This document shows positions 1-11,279 of a stretch of DNA of 64,000 nt, one piece after another. Position 1 is the stretch's first letter. Each line of letters begins with the position of its first letter. This DNA comes from Pterobdella sp. o SKG-2022. Lineage: Eukaryota; Annelida; Clitellata; Hirudinida; Piscicolidae. Location of the stretch: NCBI GenBank assembly GCA_964035795.1, contig OZ038326.1, forward strand, positions 6,623,759 through 6,687,758, written 5' to 3'. The position numbers and the translations under genes are program-made. The notes under the pieces were generated by a model, which was not told the origin of the DNA, made no database searches, and was given only the letters and a program-made list of their open reading frames with translations.

Positions 1-117
1 GCTATCCTTCAGGTATAAAAATAGATACTTTCATTAACAATTTTCATTAGTTTCAAATAATAATTATGAATTCTTATATAAACTCATGAATATAATGAGT
101 TAAAAAAATTTTGACAG

Positions 118-773
118 AATTGGCTCCAAACGTATCAGATGATTCAGAAACAAATAGAAATGTTATAGAAACTTCGGCTTTCAATAAAAACAAAAGGATT
201 AGAGGCTCCGACACAAAATCGATTTTGATAGAAAACCCTTTTCTTATCCCTAACAGCAGTCATTACTATTATAACAACTTCAACATAAACGCATACATTT
301 CTCATGAGAATCATTTAAACAACTACTATTGCTTACCCAACAGCAATGCTCATAAGTATGTTAACGATCCTTCTAGTTATTATGATTATTACAAGCAACG
401 TTTTAATGATAACTTTAACTATAACGTTGAAAGCGCATGCGATTTTTCTTCCAACTCAAAGATTCCCAACCAGCCTGTAGTTCACAGACATTCCTCAAAC
501 CTTGTTAATTGCTTTTCTTACGATCCAAACATGAAGCTCAAACTCAGCGAAGCGACGAAAAGTGTTTTAAAATTAAACCATAACATTCCTTCAGAAGACC
601 AAAATTCCAATTCAAACCACGCGGATTTCAACAATAATAATCTTCTACCACCGAAAGAATTCAATTGGAACATAGACAACGGACCAAGTAACCCACATTA
701 TCTTCCATTTTTGAACGGCAATACTGACAACTCGATATCAGGGTGCTGCTTTGTGAACCAAGACCAACTTTAG
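118..773 (+). CDS. 3'-terminal exon of an unidentified Asn/Tyr-rich protein (5' part outside window)
   Basis: An open frame of about 218 codons starts right after an acceptor-like TTTTGACAG (ends at 117) and stops at 771-773 with TAG. The first two bases complete a codon from an upstream exon. The residues are strongly biased to Asn, Ser, Tyr and His, with runs such as SHYYYNNF and DFNNNNLLPP, and show no recognisable domain. Such compositions are common in the disordered tails of transcription factors, but that is only a guess. There is no convincing start codon at the 5' end, so this is read as a last exon. An AATAAA lies about 225 bases downstream near 998. No function is assigned. Confidence 0.5.
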
Positions 774-1989
774 AGCCTGAAAATATAAAAAAATTTTTGA
801 TGTGTTTTTAAACAGATTTTTGAAATAGAAAACTTTTTCACTTGATTTGTGTTGTATATTTAGTTTATTCTAACCGGAATAGGAAACAAGCCGCATAAAT
901 TTCTTTTATAGCAGATGATGAAAAATGATTTTCTCTAGAATTTTTTGCTTTAATTCTTTCATTTAAACTAAAGTTAATATGCTTATTTATTTGTTTAATA
1001 AAATAAAACTTCTATTTTCTAAAAAATAACCCAGCCATTAAAACGAGCAGTCATACTGAAAGTTACAAATATCGGATACAAAGTTTGCCCAATCAATTAA
1101 ATAAACAGATTTACACGAGATATAAAGTTGTTTAAATATGACAAAATAATAGGAAATCTCTTAATGGTTTCATGAAACCATCCGGAATAATAAATTTAAA
1201 ATATAACTTTAATTTTGAGTCAGAAATATTGTAGAAAAATTTTAAAACACCAAAAATTTGCTAGTTTTAACTCAGTATATGCCTGAAATATGTTTATTTT
1301 GTGAGCTTCGTTGTCTTATTGATTCATAGGCATATGATATATCTAATATTATTTTGAATTTTGAAAAAATATTCAGAAATAAGTAAATTAACAAAAAAAC
1401 CTTTTCACATACAAAATTTTCATTTATTTCCACAAAATTAAAAATGTATTTATTATTTATAAATCCCAAAAATACGATCATAATAAGACCAAACTATCAC
1501 TTTATTATCTAGTTAATGTTTTCAAAAACCGCCTTCTTATTAATCAAAACTCCAAACTTCTCACTTCAAAGATGATATCTGCGATAAGGACTTGATATGC
1601 AGTGAGTTGTTGCGAATAATTAAAATTATTCCAAGTTTCACAAAGTTTTTTATGAATAGCTGATTTTTGAATTCTTTTATAAATCAATTGTGAATTTCAA
1701 AGTTCAAACAAAAATTTTAATATTGAAAATATAAAGGGCACTAGTAAAATTTTTTAAAATCTACATCATAAATAACTACCGAAATCAATTTAAAATTAGC
1801 AAGAGTTCATAGTTAAAATGAGTGAATACCTATATAAGAATTCAAATAAAGAATGTGTCAGCTAAAAAAACTAAAAAATAGAATAATAATTGAAGAAAAA
1901 ACTTGATTCACCAAAATGAGTGGGTCAAAATGAAGATTTGGTAATTATTCTGCTTTTTATTCATTTTGGCATTGTCTTTAATGCTTAAA

Positions 1990-2043
1990 AGTTGTTGTTA
2001 TTGTTATTGTTGTTTTTGTTGTTGTAGTTATTATTGTTGTTTA
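1990..2043. repeat. (TTG/TTA)n microsatellite
   Basis: Imperfect trinucleotide run of TTG and TTA units, with short interruptions. Confidence 0.8.
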
Positions 2044-2349
2044 ATTATCTTTATCATCAGTCCCAAAACTTTATATAAACATAAACATCTTTCAAATTGT
2101 TTTTCAATTGACTTGATTATTTTTTTATAATATCAGTTCAAACTTCAACCAATTAAAATTTGTTCACTAGGCGGCCATATTTGAGCTGAATATTCATGCA
2201 ATGAACTAATTTTTTATGTTTTGAACAAATCATTTTGTAACAACTCAAGTGCTTCATGATGAACATTGGTGGTTGTGAATGGATCTGGCTAACAGGAGTC
2301 TTATCAGAGTTCAACCTTAACTACTAGCATGAGGGTTTGGTAATGGTAG

Positions 2350-2450
2350 AAACTAACACAAAGTATTTACTAACGTAATTCAATGTATAACGTTAGTTTT
2401 TCTTGAAAAAAGCTTTGAGAATCAAGTTAATAAATACTTTGTGTTTGTTT
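2350..2450. repeat. Small foldback hairpin
   Basis: The outer 20 bases or so on each side are inverted copies (AACACAAAGTATTTA on the left against its complement on the right), and the loop side carries AAAGCTTTGA. It resembles the larger hairpins elsewhere in the window and is probably a degenerate member of the same family. Confidence 0.5.
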
Positions 2451-3861
2451 CCGTTATTATTTGGTTTATGCTAATCTTCTTCCTCAAAGGTTTATTAGAA
2501 TTCAACAATATTGTTCTAAGAAAACGTGAAAAAACGTTACTAACATAGCCCAAGTAAAGACTCGTTTGTGAAGTTTTGGCGGAATTTTTTTGAGTGTTGA
2601 AATGTGAATTATATCGTTGGTTTTAAAGGTTTGGAAAAACTTATCCCAAAACTTATAGAGGTTTTCAATATCTCAATGGTCTGATCATGAGGAATGTACA
2701 AAAATGTGTTACCTTCAAAAGTAAAAGTTTTCTAAAAATGAAATATTTAAAAATCAATGTTGAATTAATTGTATAAATGTATTTAAAGTAACTACGTGGT
2801 AATGATAGTTTTTTCCATTAGCAATATGTTTTTGAATGAAGTATGCCTGTTTATAAAAATATTCAAAATTGCTGAATGAAAATCGAATCAGAGTTTTAAG
2901 ATTATTTTTGCATTTATAACATATTATAACTAAAATTCTTAAAATAGAGTCCATATTTCTAAAGACCGGCAATCTTCTAGATTTTTGTCTCAGTAATTTT
3001 TCTATTTTATAAAATTTATTAATGAAAAGCCAACATATTTTCAATGAATCAGACTGAGGATGGTGACGTTTTTATCCTAGAAACTGTGAAATAACAAAAT
3101 TTTTTTAAAAAGTAAACAAATAATGTAAATTACACTATAAATGTTCACTATAAATGTTGAAAACCGGGTCTGCCACAACATAATGCATGTAATGCAGAAT
3201 CGAATTACATTTTCGTTTAATTACTTTTATTTTAAAACGCACATTCAAAAAGTTTGAATTCTATATTGAATGAACATTTTTGAAGTTTAAAACTCATCAA
3301 AAAGAAATTTACAAAAACAAATCAACTTTAAGACTATTAAAATTTCAATACCCTGCACACAAGAACCAAACTCTAAAGATACCATCAGCCAATCAGAGAC
3401 GAGTATTGGCTTGATTGACGTTTTAAGCTTTGAAACAAAGCATTGAAACTAGCCTATAAAACTGTTTAAACATTTTATCAAAAATTTTTTGTATGTTTTG
3501 AGTGAATATTTTAACAATGAATCTCAAAATTATGATACTATTTTTTCTTTTTTTTCTGCAAGCTTCTCTCACTTTGAAATGGATGTTAGTATTGTAAATG
3601 TTTTTTTTCATAAAAAATAATTAACTATCATTATTACCTTCATAACGTTTTTTATTACCTAATTATGTAAGCTTTTTTACAAAAAGCTATATTTCACCAA
3701 CACTATTAGTTTCCTTACGTCTCAATTCACACATCGAGCTAAAGCTTTTAAATTATTTTCAATTTGAATAAAACATTAGTTTAAGCTTTGGGTTTTTTGA
3801 ACGTTTTAAATAAACTTAGAAGAACATTTTTTTCAGTATTATTTATTGGGTAGTGATTTTG

Positions 3862-3893
3862 ATGCTTTCTTGGTTGTTGATGGCTTTACAACT
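3862..3893 (+). CDS. Possible signal-peptide exon of the Wnt gene (tentative)
   Basis: An ATG opens a very hydrophobic ten-codon peptide, MLSWLLMALQ, ending with two bases of a codon before GTGATT. That phase 2 end fits the exon starting at 5190, which needs one base to complete a codon; joined, all exons sum to 1497 bases, a whole number of codons. The donor is weak and the intron would be about 1.3 kb, so this is one candidate only. Confidence 0.25.
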
Positions 3894-4451
3894 GTGATTG
3901 GGGTAATTATTAGTATAGATATATTCTATATTTGTTTTTCATAAATTTTTTTTTAAAAACTGTTTTTTGATTATTTCGTCGTAAATTAACAAAGAAACAA
4001 AACAGAAAATAATAATCTTATCACAGGCTTTGAGCTAAACATAAAAAAAGGATGTTTCAGAAATACAAATATAGGCATAATAAATAAAATAATTATATTA
4101 CTTCTATCAAAGGTTCTTAAAATCCCTTAAATTGTATCATTATTGGCGTTGCTTGTCGGAAGATCAAACGAAATCACTCAAATAGGGCCAGTCATTTGAA
4201 GTGGCAAAATCTTCGATTTGCTACTTAAAAACTCAAAAATATCGTATTTAACGCAGCCATTGTAATTTCTTAGTTATTTTTGTGTATTCATTGAAAATTT
4301 ACGTCTAGAAATACTTAGAAATGCATGATATACCTACATTTATGCCTATTTTTATTAGTGTAGAGGTTTCCAAACTAGTCGTAAACTTCTGAATTACTTA
4401 ACACTGAATAGTTGTGAAGCAAAAACTTTCTGTTGAAAATTCAAAACTATT

Positions 4452-4593
4452 TGTTACAAGTGTAGTTTTTTTTATTACATTTTTTGTTACAATTGTAACA
4501 AGTGTAACATTTTTGATCAAATGTATACTATTTTTGATTATAAGTGTAAGGTTTTTGATTACAAGAGTGACATTTTATTCCAAGTGTAACATT
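4452..4593. repeat. Imperfect 21-bp tandem repeat (about 7 units)
   Basis: Units resemble TTACAAGTGTAACATTTTTG with a period of 21 bases, degenerating at both ends. It lies about 600 bases upstream of the first firm Wnt exon. The frame through it reads as a Val/Thr/Phe-rich peptide but has no start context, so it is not called as coding. Confidence 0.6.
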
Positions 4594-5189
4594 TCTCCGT
4601 AATTGTTCAGTAATTAGTGTTGTTTTGAAAGCATTTGTTACAAGTTAGTTTCAGTCTCTCATTCCATCAAAAGAAACATTTTGAAATTTTTAAAAATTCT
4701 ATTAAAAAAATTGTTAAAATATAACATTGAGTTTTCAAAACGTTTTTGAGGAATTTCGTTGCACCAAAAATATGTCGTTTGTGAAAAAAAAATCAACTTT
4801 TGGTACCAAAAACACTTTATATATATACATTGATAAGAATAAAACCATATCAATTTATAAAATTCAACTTCAAATTAAAAAAATTGATAAAAAACCAAAA
4901 AATCATGCTAAAATATCGATCTCATCTCATCATCAGCACCAGCAGCTCTTAATGATACAAATCTAATAGACACAGGCATCCATCAATGTAGGATAAATTA
5001 AAATGCCTATCACGTCTGTGAGTTCACGCACTTCCATACTATTAGGGACATGTCAGTAGGCAGTTTGTTATTGATGAGGGAATTAATTGGAATGAGAATT
5101 TATTGTTTTTGGGGATTTGAAGATTTATTGAGACTGAAAACACGATATCTCTACGTAGTTTGTGATTAAAATTTTATTTAAATTTTCAG

Positions 5190-8100
5190 TTCTTTGTATA
5201 AGTTTCATTCCCAAATAAGGAAAAACTATTTAAAATACGAAATCAAATCACATTCGAATACAACTTCCGTGGAAGACAAAACTTCTGTAACACCAACCAA
5301 TGGCAACTTAGCAACAGAGCAAAACCGATTCAGAAAAATGAAACTTCAAGAGAGTAAAGCCGGCAAGGTTAACAGAATAAAAAAACATGGAAAAAATAGA
5401 AAAAAAATTTATGAAATAAAAAATTTAAACAAAAAAAGCAAAATAAATAGAGCAAAAAGAAGCAAAATAATCAAATTCAGCAAAAAACAAGGAAAAAAAT
5501 CGAAAAGAATCTCAAAATACCCATTGTTTTCATCGCCATCGGATTGCAGCAGAAAAAAGTTTCCTTTTTTAACGAAAGAACAACTCAAACTTTGTCGAAG
5601 GAATTTAAACTTGATGCCAGCTGTGGTGAAAGCTGCCTTCACCTCGATCCAAGTTTGCAGACATTTGTTCAAGGACCTTAGATGGAATTGTAGCAGTCTC
5701 GCCTCAGCGCCTCACTTCAAACCGGATCTCACTCTAGGTGTGTCATATAGAAATGATGTATCTTTGAATTTAATTAATTGAGGAAATGAACAATCTTTAA
5801 TGTTTTGATATTTATATTGTTCAAAATAATTTAATAAGAAAAAATAACTGTGTATACTTTTCCAAAAATTTTTTAAAATTAAACTATAAAAATTTTTTGA
5901 AAAAAAATTAAAAATTGACTTTTTCTAGGTTTTCCAAAAGTTTTTCATTGCTAAACATTTTTCTCTCTAGTATTATGTTTGACTTCCATGAAATTATAAC
6001 AAAATAATTAAATCCAATAAAAAATGATTCAATAAAAGTTCATAGCACACTTCATCGCCTCTATAAAACCTCCACCCAATCATAGGAAGCAGGGAACAAG
6101 CATTCGTTTATGCTTTGACATCAGCTTTGCTTCTGAGTCACGTGGCCAAGTCCTGTGCTCAAGGTCATTCAGATAAATGCAGATGCTCACCTATGAACGA
6201 CAGCCCAAACAGCCCCCATAACTACAAATTTGATCCTAGGAACGCCGATAATTTTGATTATGATTCTTTTATAAAAAAAAGTGTCTACCAATCGAATCTT
6301 GATAGTGAAAGTAGCAGGAAAGACTTTGATAGAATAGTAACTAAGCAGTCAGAATCTACTCAAAAAGGTCTTGGAGCAAGAGATTATGGAAAGTTTCCGT
6401 GGAAGGGCTGTGATGACAGTGTTGAATTTGGAGAGCTGTTTGCTAAATGGTTTGTTGAGGTTCCTTGGATGAAAAAAAACCGCACCAAAAAAGAAATTGC
6501 CAACAAACATAACAGTGCTGTCGGAAGGAAGGTGACTTAAAAATTCTATATTAATTTTTCATTGGTTCAAAACTACCAACTCAAATGATTTTTCTAGCCT
6601 CAAATACACCTTCAACATAAAAATTGAAGTATAATTTTAATAACGAATATCAAGTATTATTTTAATTTATTTTATACCATTCTAACAACTTTTTGTGTTT
6701 CATATTAAATTTCCCGAATTATTTAAACATAGAAGCAAATGTTGTTCACATAGTGTATTTGTTTGATCATGACAACACAATGAGTGGAATAAAAAGCAGA
6801 TTGAGTGAATGATTGTAACAAACTTGGGAATCATAGAACAGAATAAAAAAATTAATCTTCTAATATTTTCATTACATGGAGAATTTTAATTAATTGTAAA
6901 TATTCATTAGAAATGTTTAAAAAGTGTAATAATTACTATTTGAATATAATTTTTAGTTGAGAATTAATCAAATGCATCTATATTCATATATATTCTTTCT
7001 AAGAAATCACTTTAGAAAAGCAAACTACAGAAAGAACAATAGGTCTACTAATAATTCAAAACACACAGTTAGTGCTGTAACGTTTGCACGAAAACGCTGA
7101 GAATCCTGAAGAAAATTAGCCAGATGATTGATTGAGAGTAGTGCGATGAAAGATGACTTGTTAAAAACAAAAAATCTAAAAATTCATCAAAGTGGTGCTT
7201 GTGCAGTGCAGAAACTTCCCGTGGGTAGAATCGACAAAGTTTAATTGATTATACCCGCATGCATTTGCAAATGGAGGTTTTGAACAAAATCATTTGTTGC
7301 TAAGTAACATCACTAATTGAATCCAAAGTTCTTGGAGCATGGAATTGGCCGAGTAATTAATTAAACGTACATTGATGTTTCCCATTTGCTAGTACGTGTT
7401 ATGTACGTGTCTTTTTGTTGCACGTTTGAGCTATTTTTATCAATTTCTACATAAAAATTCATTTGTAAAACAAAAATAGAGTTTTATCTTTTTTATTAAC
7501 TGAGTTTTTTTGATATTCCCAACTACCGTTATTGAAATGGAGTGGCCTGTATAAAAAACTTTGAAAAAATCCAACACATCATGAAAGAAATATTTAAAAA
7601 CAAAAAAAAAATAATAAAACGATAAAAGCTTAAAACTATAAAAAACTAAAACAAAAATATGAAAATAAACATAAAACTATTCTACTTTGTATCCAATCTA
7701 AGCTTAAACATCTAATCGGAGTAATGTTCCCTGCTGGATTTAATAACATTAAGCAAACGATAAACGTAAAAATATAGTGGTAATTCAAGTAAAAATATCA
7801 TATTTTTATTGTATCCATTCAAAACACTTGAATTTCTATTAACTTTCACGATATTTTTCATAAGCTGAATTCCTATTATCAAATGAAGTTTACTAGTTTA
7901 AATGAACTCTAAAAATTTAATAATAAAAATATAAATTAATTATATAAATATATAATTAAACTCATAAATACATAATAGAGTATCTAAACATATATTGGAA
8001 ACCAACCAAATGAGTAACAAGATCTTCTATTACAAACCCAGATGCTGCTTAGCAGGGTGAAAAGAGATTGCAAATGTCATGGTTCCTCGGGAAGTTGCAC

Positions 8101-9898
8101 CATGACAACCTGTTGGAACACACTGCCCACCAGTCTCAAAATCGGTGATGATCATAAAAGTTTCATTAATAGGCTTTATTGTTTCATGGGGTGTTTTAAA
8201 GATTTTTAGTTTGTTCATGTAGCGCCTTTTTTGGCAAATAAGACGAAGGCAAGAATATTGATTCAAGAATGCACAATGAAATGTATTAATCAAATTTTTT
8301 AAACTTATAAAAATATGCATATGACTTTAATTGTTGTACGCATAAAACTATCTTTCACGCTAGTTTCAAACCCTTCAAAACCATGCGCTAAGACGGTTCA
8401 TCAAGCTTATTGCTTCAGAGCTTCTAAGGACTGTTTTGATCATCTACACTGCCTAATTCTGTGTCTTTAACTTGCTCATCTTTATAATTTTTTGTCTATA
8501 ATGACATATCTATTAACCACTTGGACCTCTGCACTCAAGATTCCAATTACATCAATCAGTTTTTTCAAGCTTGATTTTTATTTTTTTTTTCCAAAACTTT
8601 CTTGTCTGTGAAGCTTTCTCCCGTTTACCTAAGCTCATCACTTTTTCTCTAAAATTTTAGCAAACTGCTGACAACTCATTTATACCATAGACTATTTTTC
8701 ACAAATTTTGAGTGTTTCTAAAGCAAATTTTTCTGTGAATTGCATGCTATTTTAATCTTAAGCAAAATTATATACAGTTTCAAACATTTATTCAATTTAA
8801 ATAATAAATTTGAAAACTATGAAAATTCTGGATATTTCAAAATTCCATTCGAATTACGAGCCTTTAAAATTTAATGAAAAATTATTACTTTTTGAAACTT
8901 TCATCTGTTTCAAAAGAAGTAATTAAGACTCAATAGAGATAACTTCAGATGAAGTATTATCTAAAAAAATTTCTTATAACAGAATTTCACTGAGGTCTGT
9001 TTTATATTATTTTGCGTGAGTCTTAACACTTCAACATTCACAGGTCAAGAACTTCAAAAAAAGTATTTCACTGCGACTGAAGTCGATATGAAAACGAATC
9101 GAAAAACGAGAGAAAGAAGGTGAAAAAAATAATAAGAATTTATTTTGAGTTATGATTGATAAAAATTTTTTCAATTGATTGATAAATTCCAAAAAACTAA
9201 GACAAACTTAGGCTTTGTAATTTCACACTCACATAATACACACCTCTGTAGATTAGTGGCCCTTTTGCCAGTCAAAAGAACCATTGACGCAAGCCAACTC
9301 ATTTATACGTCCATCTCCTCCGATTACTGTCTACCTGACCAGAGTCTAGGGTCTTATGGAACTTCTGGGAGGTAATTTATTAATGTTTTTTCCATGGATT
9401 TTATTAGAAGTGTTTAGAGTGTGAAGATTTTGACAATATATGCTAGCAGATGTATTAGCGAGTTTTGATATAATATTTGAAGAGATATATTCAAGCAGCT
9501 TATTCAAATTTATAAGTTATTTTTATACTGCCTGTTTTATCTTGGATATTTTCTCGCTTTTCATTGATTCATAGAACTTTGTCTCATTAGTCACTGTTGT
9601 TTCTATATTATTCTATAGTTGTATACTAAAGTATTAAAATTTATCATCCAAAACAATTTAATCATTAGTTTTATTTATGCAACACAATACATTTTCCACA
9701 TTACATTTTTATATATGTATGCCCAGACGATGTGAAAAGAACAAAAAAGGGTCCAAAGGTTGCCGATCAATGTGTTGTGGCAGAGGGTTTGTGACGGAAA
9801 AGAAGGAAAGGAAGAATTGTGACTGTGTTTATCATTGGTGTTGTCATTTGGATTGTAGTGCTTGTGTGGAGAAATACGAAGAATATAGATGCAGATAA
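5190..9898 (+). CDS. Wnt family secreted signalling ligand
   Basis: Secreted, lipid-modified Wnt ligand. Exons: 5190-5737, 6086-6531, 8042-8144, 9044-9119, 9252-9371, 9727-9898; all junctions are GT-AG and phases agree. The first exon has a long Lys-rich stretch and then the Wnt entry block (LCRRNL, FKDLRWNCSS). Exon 2 reads GSREQAFVYALTSA and KCRC, then a Ser/Asn/Asp-rich insert, then WKGCDDSVEFG and HNSAVGRK. Exon 3 carries the diagnostic CKCHGSSGSC, whose second-block serine is the palmitoleoylation site in this family. The last exon has CCGRG and HWCC and ends in a Cys at the penultimate position, as in Wnts. The match to Wnt6/Wnt10 types (GCDDSVEFG) is suggestive only; it is divergent. 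Start exon uncertain: without an upstream exon the protein has no signal peptide. Modelled length is about 498 residues including the tentative first exon, long for a Wnt because of the two inserts. Confidence 0.93.
7200..7410. promoter_or_regulatory. GC-richer, motif-dense block in Wnt intron 2 (possible regulatory element)
   Basis: Base composition is more balanced than the rest of the intron. It holds an octamer-like ATGCATTTGCAAAT at 7259-7272 (POU-type site by consensus), a TAATTAATTAAA run and repeated ACGTAC/GTACGT words. No coding frame or repeat match was seen. Enhancer function is inference only. Confidence 0.25.
8355..8480 (+). mobile_element. Fragment of a CR1/jockey-like LINE inside Wnt intron 3
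   Basis: The stretch matches the 3' part of the reverse-transcriptase frame of the LINE at about 19250-19360 (shared CCTTCAAAACCA, AAGACGGTT and following bases) with many small changes. It is a short dead remnant in an intron; the end may reach about 8640 but similarity fades. Confidence 0.6.
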
Positions 9899-11279
9899 AC
9901 TATAAATATAAATTACGTGCTGTATGTTGATAATAACTTTGGTAAAGTCTTACTATGTCAAGAGTATCGATACAAATTTTATATGAAGTTTTAAAAAAAT
10001 GTATGTAGCTTAACCTATATTTCATTTTTAGTTTCAGTTTGAAAGTATTTTTTTTCGCGCTTTTATTGACTTAGTTTTGCTTTGTCTGCCATTTTTTTAT
10101 ATTTATCATGAGTGAAGTATTTATAAAACGATATTTTGTAAAGTTTTTATGTATATTTTAAAGAAATAATGCTAATATTTGAAAAAAACTTATTCAATCT
10201 AATCTCCAAGTTTCTTCTCTCAAGATGTTTATATAGTTCTAAATTCAAAATGCCAAACTGAACACCCAAGTAATTTTAAATCAAAATATTATTCATTTAA
10301 TATTAATATTAGTGAATTCATTTAAAAATCTTTTGTTGTTTGAATTCTTATTGTACTAGTCAAAGATGTTTAAAAAAAATAGTTTCTCCACATTTGCAAG
10401 CTTTCAAACTGATTTTAACTTTTAATTATTTGTGTTTTTTGTTTGTTTGGAAAAAATTCTTAGAATTGATTCAAGAGTTGGAAACAAAACTCTAAAGTTC
10501 GGATAAAAGTTATAACGTAGCTTAATATATTAACGTAATACTACCTCACAACTACTGTTAGTACACTTTTAAAGCTTTTTCAATAGAATGCGATTCGATG
10601 AACATTTTTTTATCATTGTTCTTTGGACGAACGCTAAAACTTCAGTTTCAAATGATTATATGCTGAAAAGATTTGTACATATGGGTGTTAAAGCCTTAGA
10701 TTCTTCTCATGGTTTTGCATGGGTTTTGATTTTGAATAAATTTTTGCATAATTGGTTCGCTATTTTTGGTTTCGGGAAAAAATCGAGAAAAACTTGAAAA
10801 AATTGATGTGTTTTATGATTTTGAAGTTTTTGTTTGAATCTTTTGAACGATCAACAAAAACAGCATTCTAAGTAAATTTTTATTATCGCAGTCTGTTGTG
10901 GTGAAAAACAAGAAAAACTTGCTTTTTTAACAAAATGATGAAAATATGGAAAATATAATGACTAGATTAATCTAATTAAAAAAAATAAATCTATCGAAAA
11001 AGTTTCTATTGCTTAAAGTACACGGGATTAAGAAAATATTGAAAATGGTACTATTCAAGATTGGGCGTATCTCAGAAATAGATTCAAAAATATACAAATA
11101 TTTTGATTCATCAAAGTTCAATATATCACAGTAATATTTCAAAATCTGAATAAATACCAAATACTAATTTCTTCTAAAATATTTTCAAGAAAACCTTGAA
11201 AAAACTATAAGCCCTAGGCTTTAAAGACATAATTTGGACCTAATTGAAAAGAATTTTTCTTAAGATTCTGCAGCCAGGT
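9899..11279. other. Convergent intergenic spacer between Wnt and the metalloproteinase gene
   Basis: Contains the 3' ends of two genes facing each other. AT-rich, without recognisable coding exons or repeat matches. Confidence 0.5.

Larger units (their letters stand above)
774..3861. other. AT-rich intergenic stretch with no supported gene
   Basis: No reading frame with family resemblance or splice context was found. The stretch holds a probable polyadenylation signal near 998, a (TTG/TTA)n microsatellite at 1990-2043 and a small foldback hairpin at 2350-2450. The short open frames here are low-complexity and look like chance. Confidence 0.5.

Noticed and set aside
4414..4602. Hydrophobic frame upstream of Wnt as a signal-peptide exon
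   Set aside because: It begins with GTG, runs through the 21-bp tandem repeat and has no donor in the needed phase.
8030..8320. Minus-strand frame around 8.2 kb
   Set aside because: It overlaps Wnt exon 3, whose plus strand carries the CKCHG motif.
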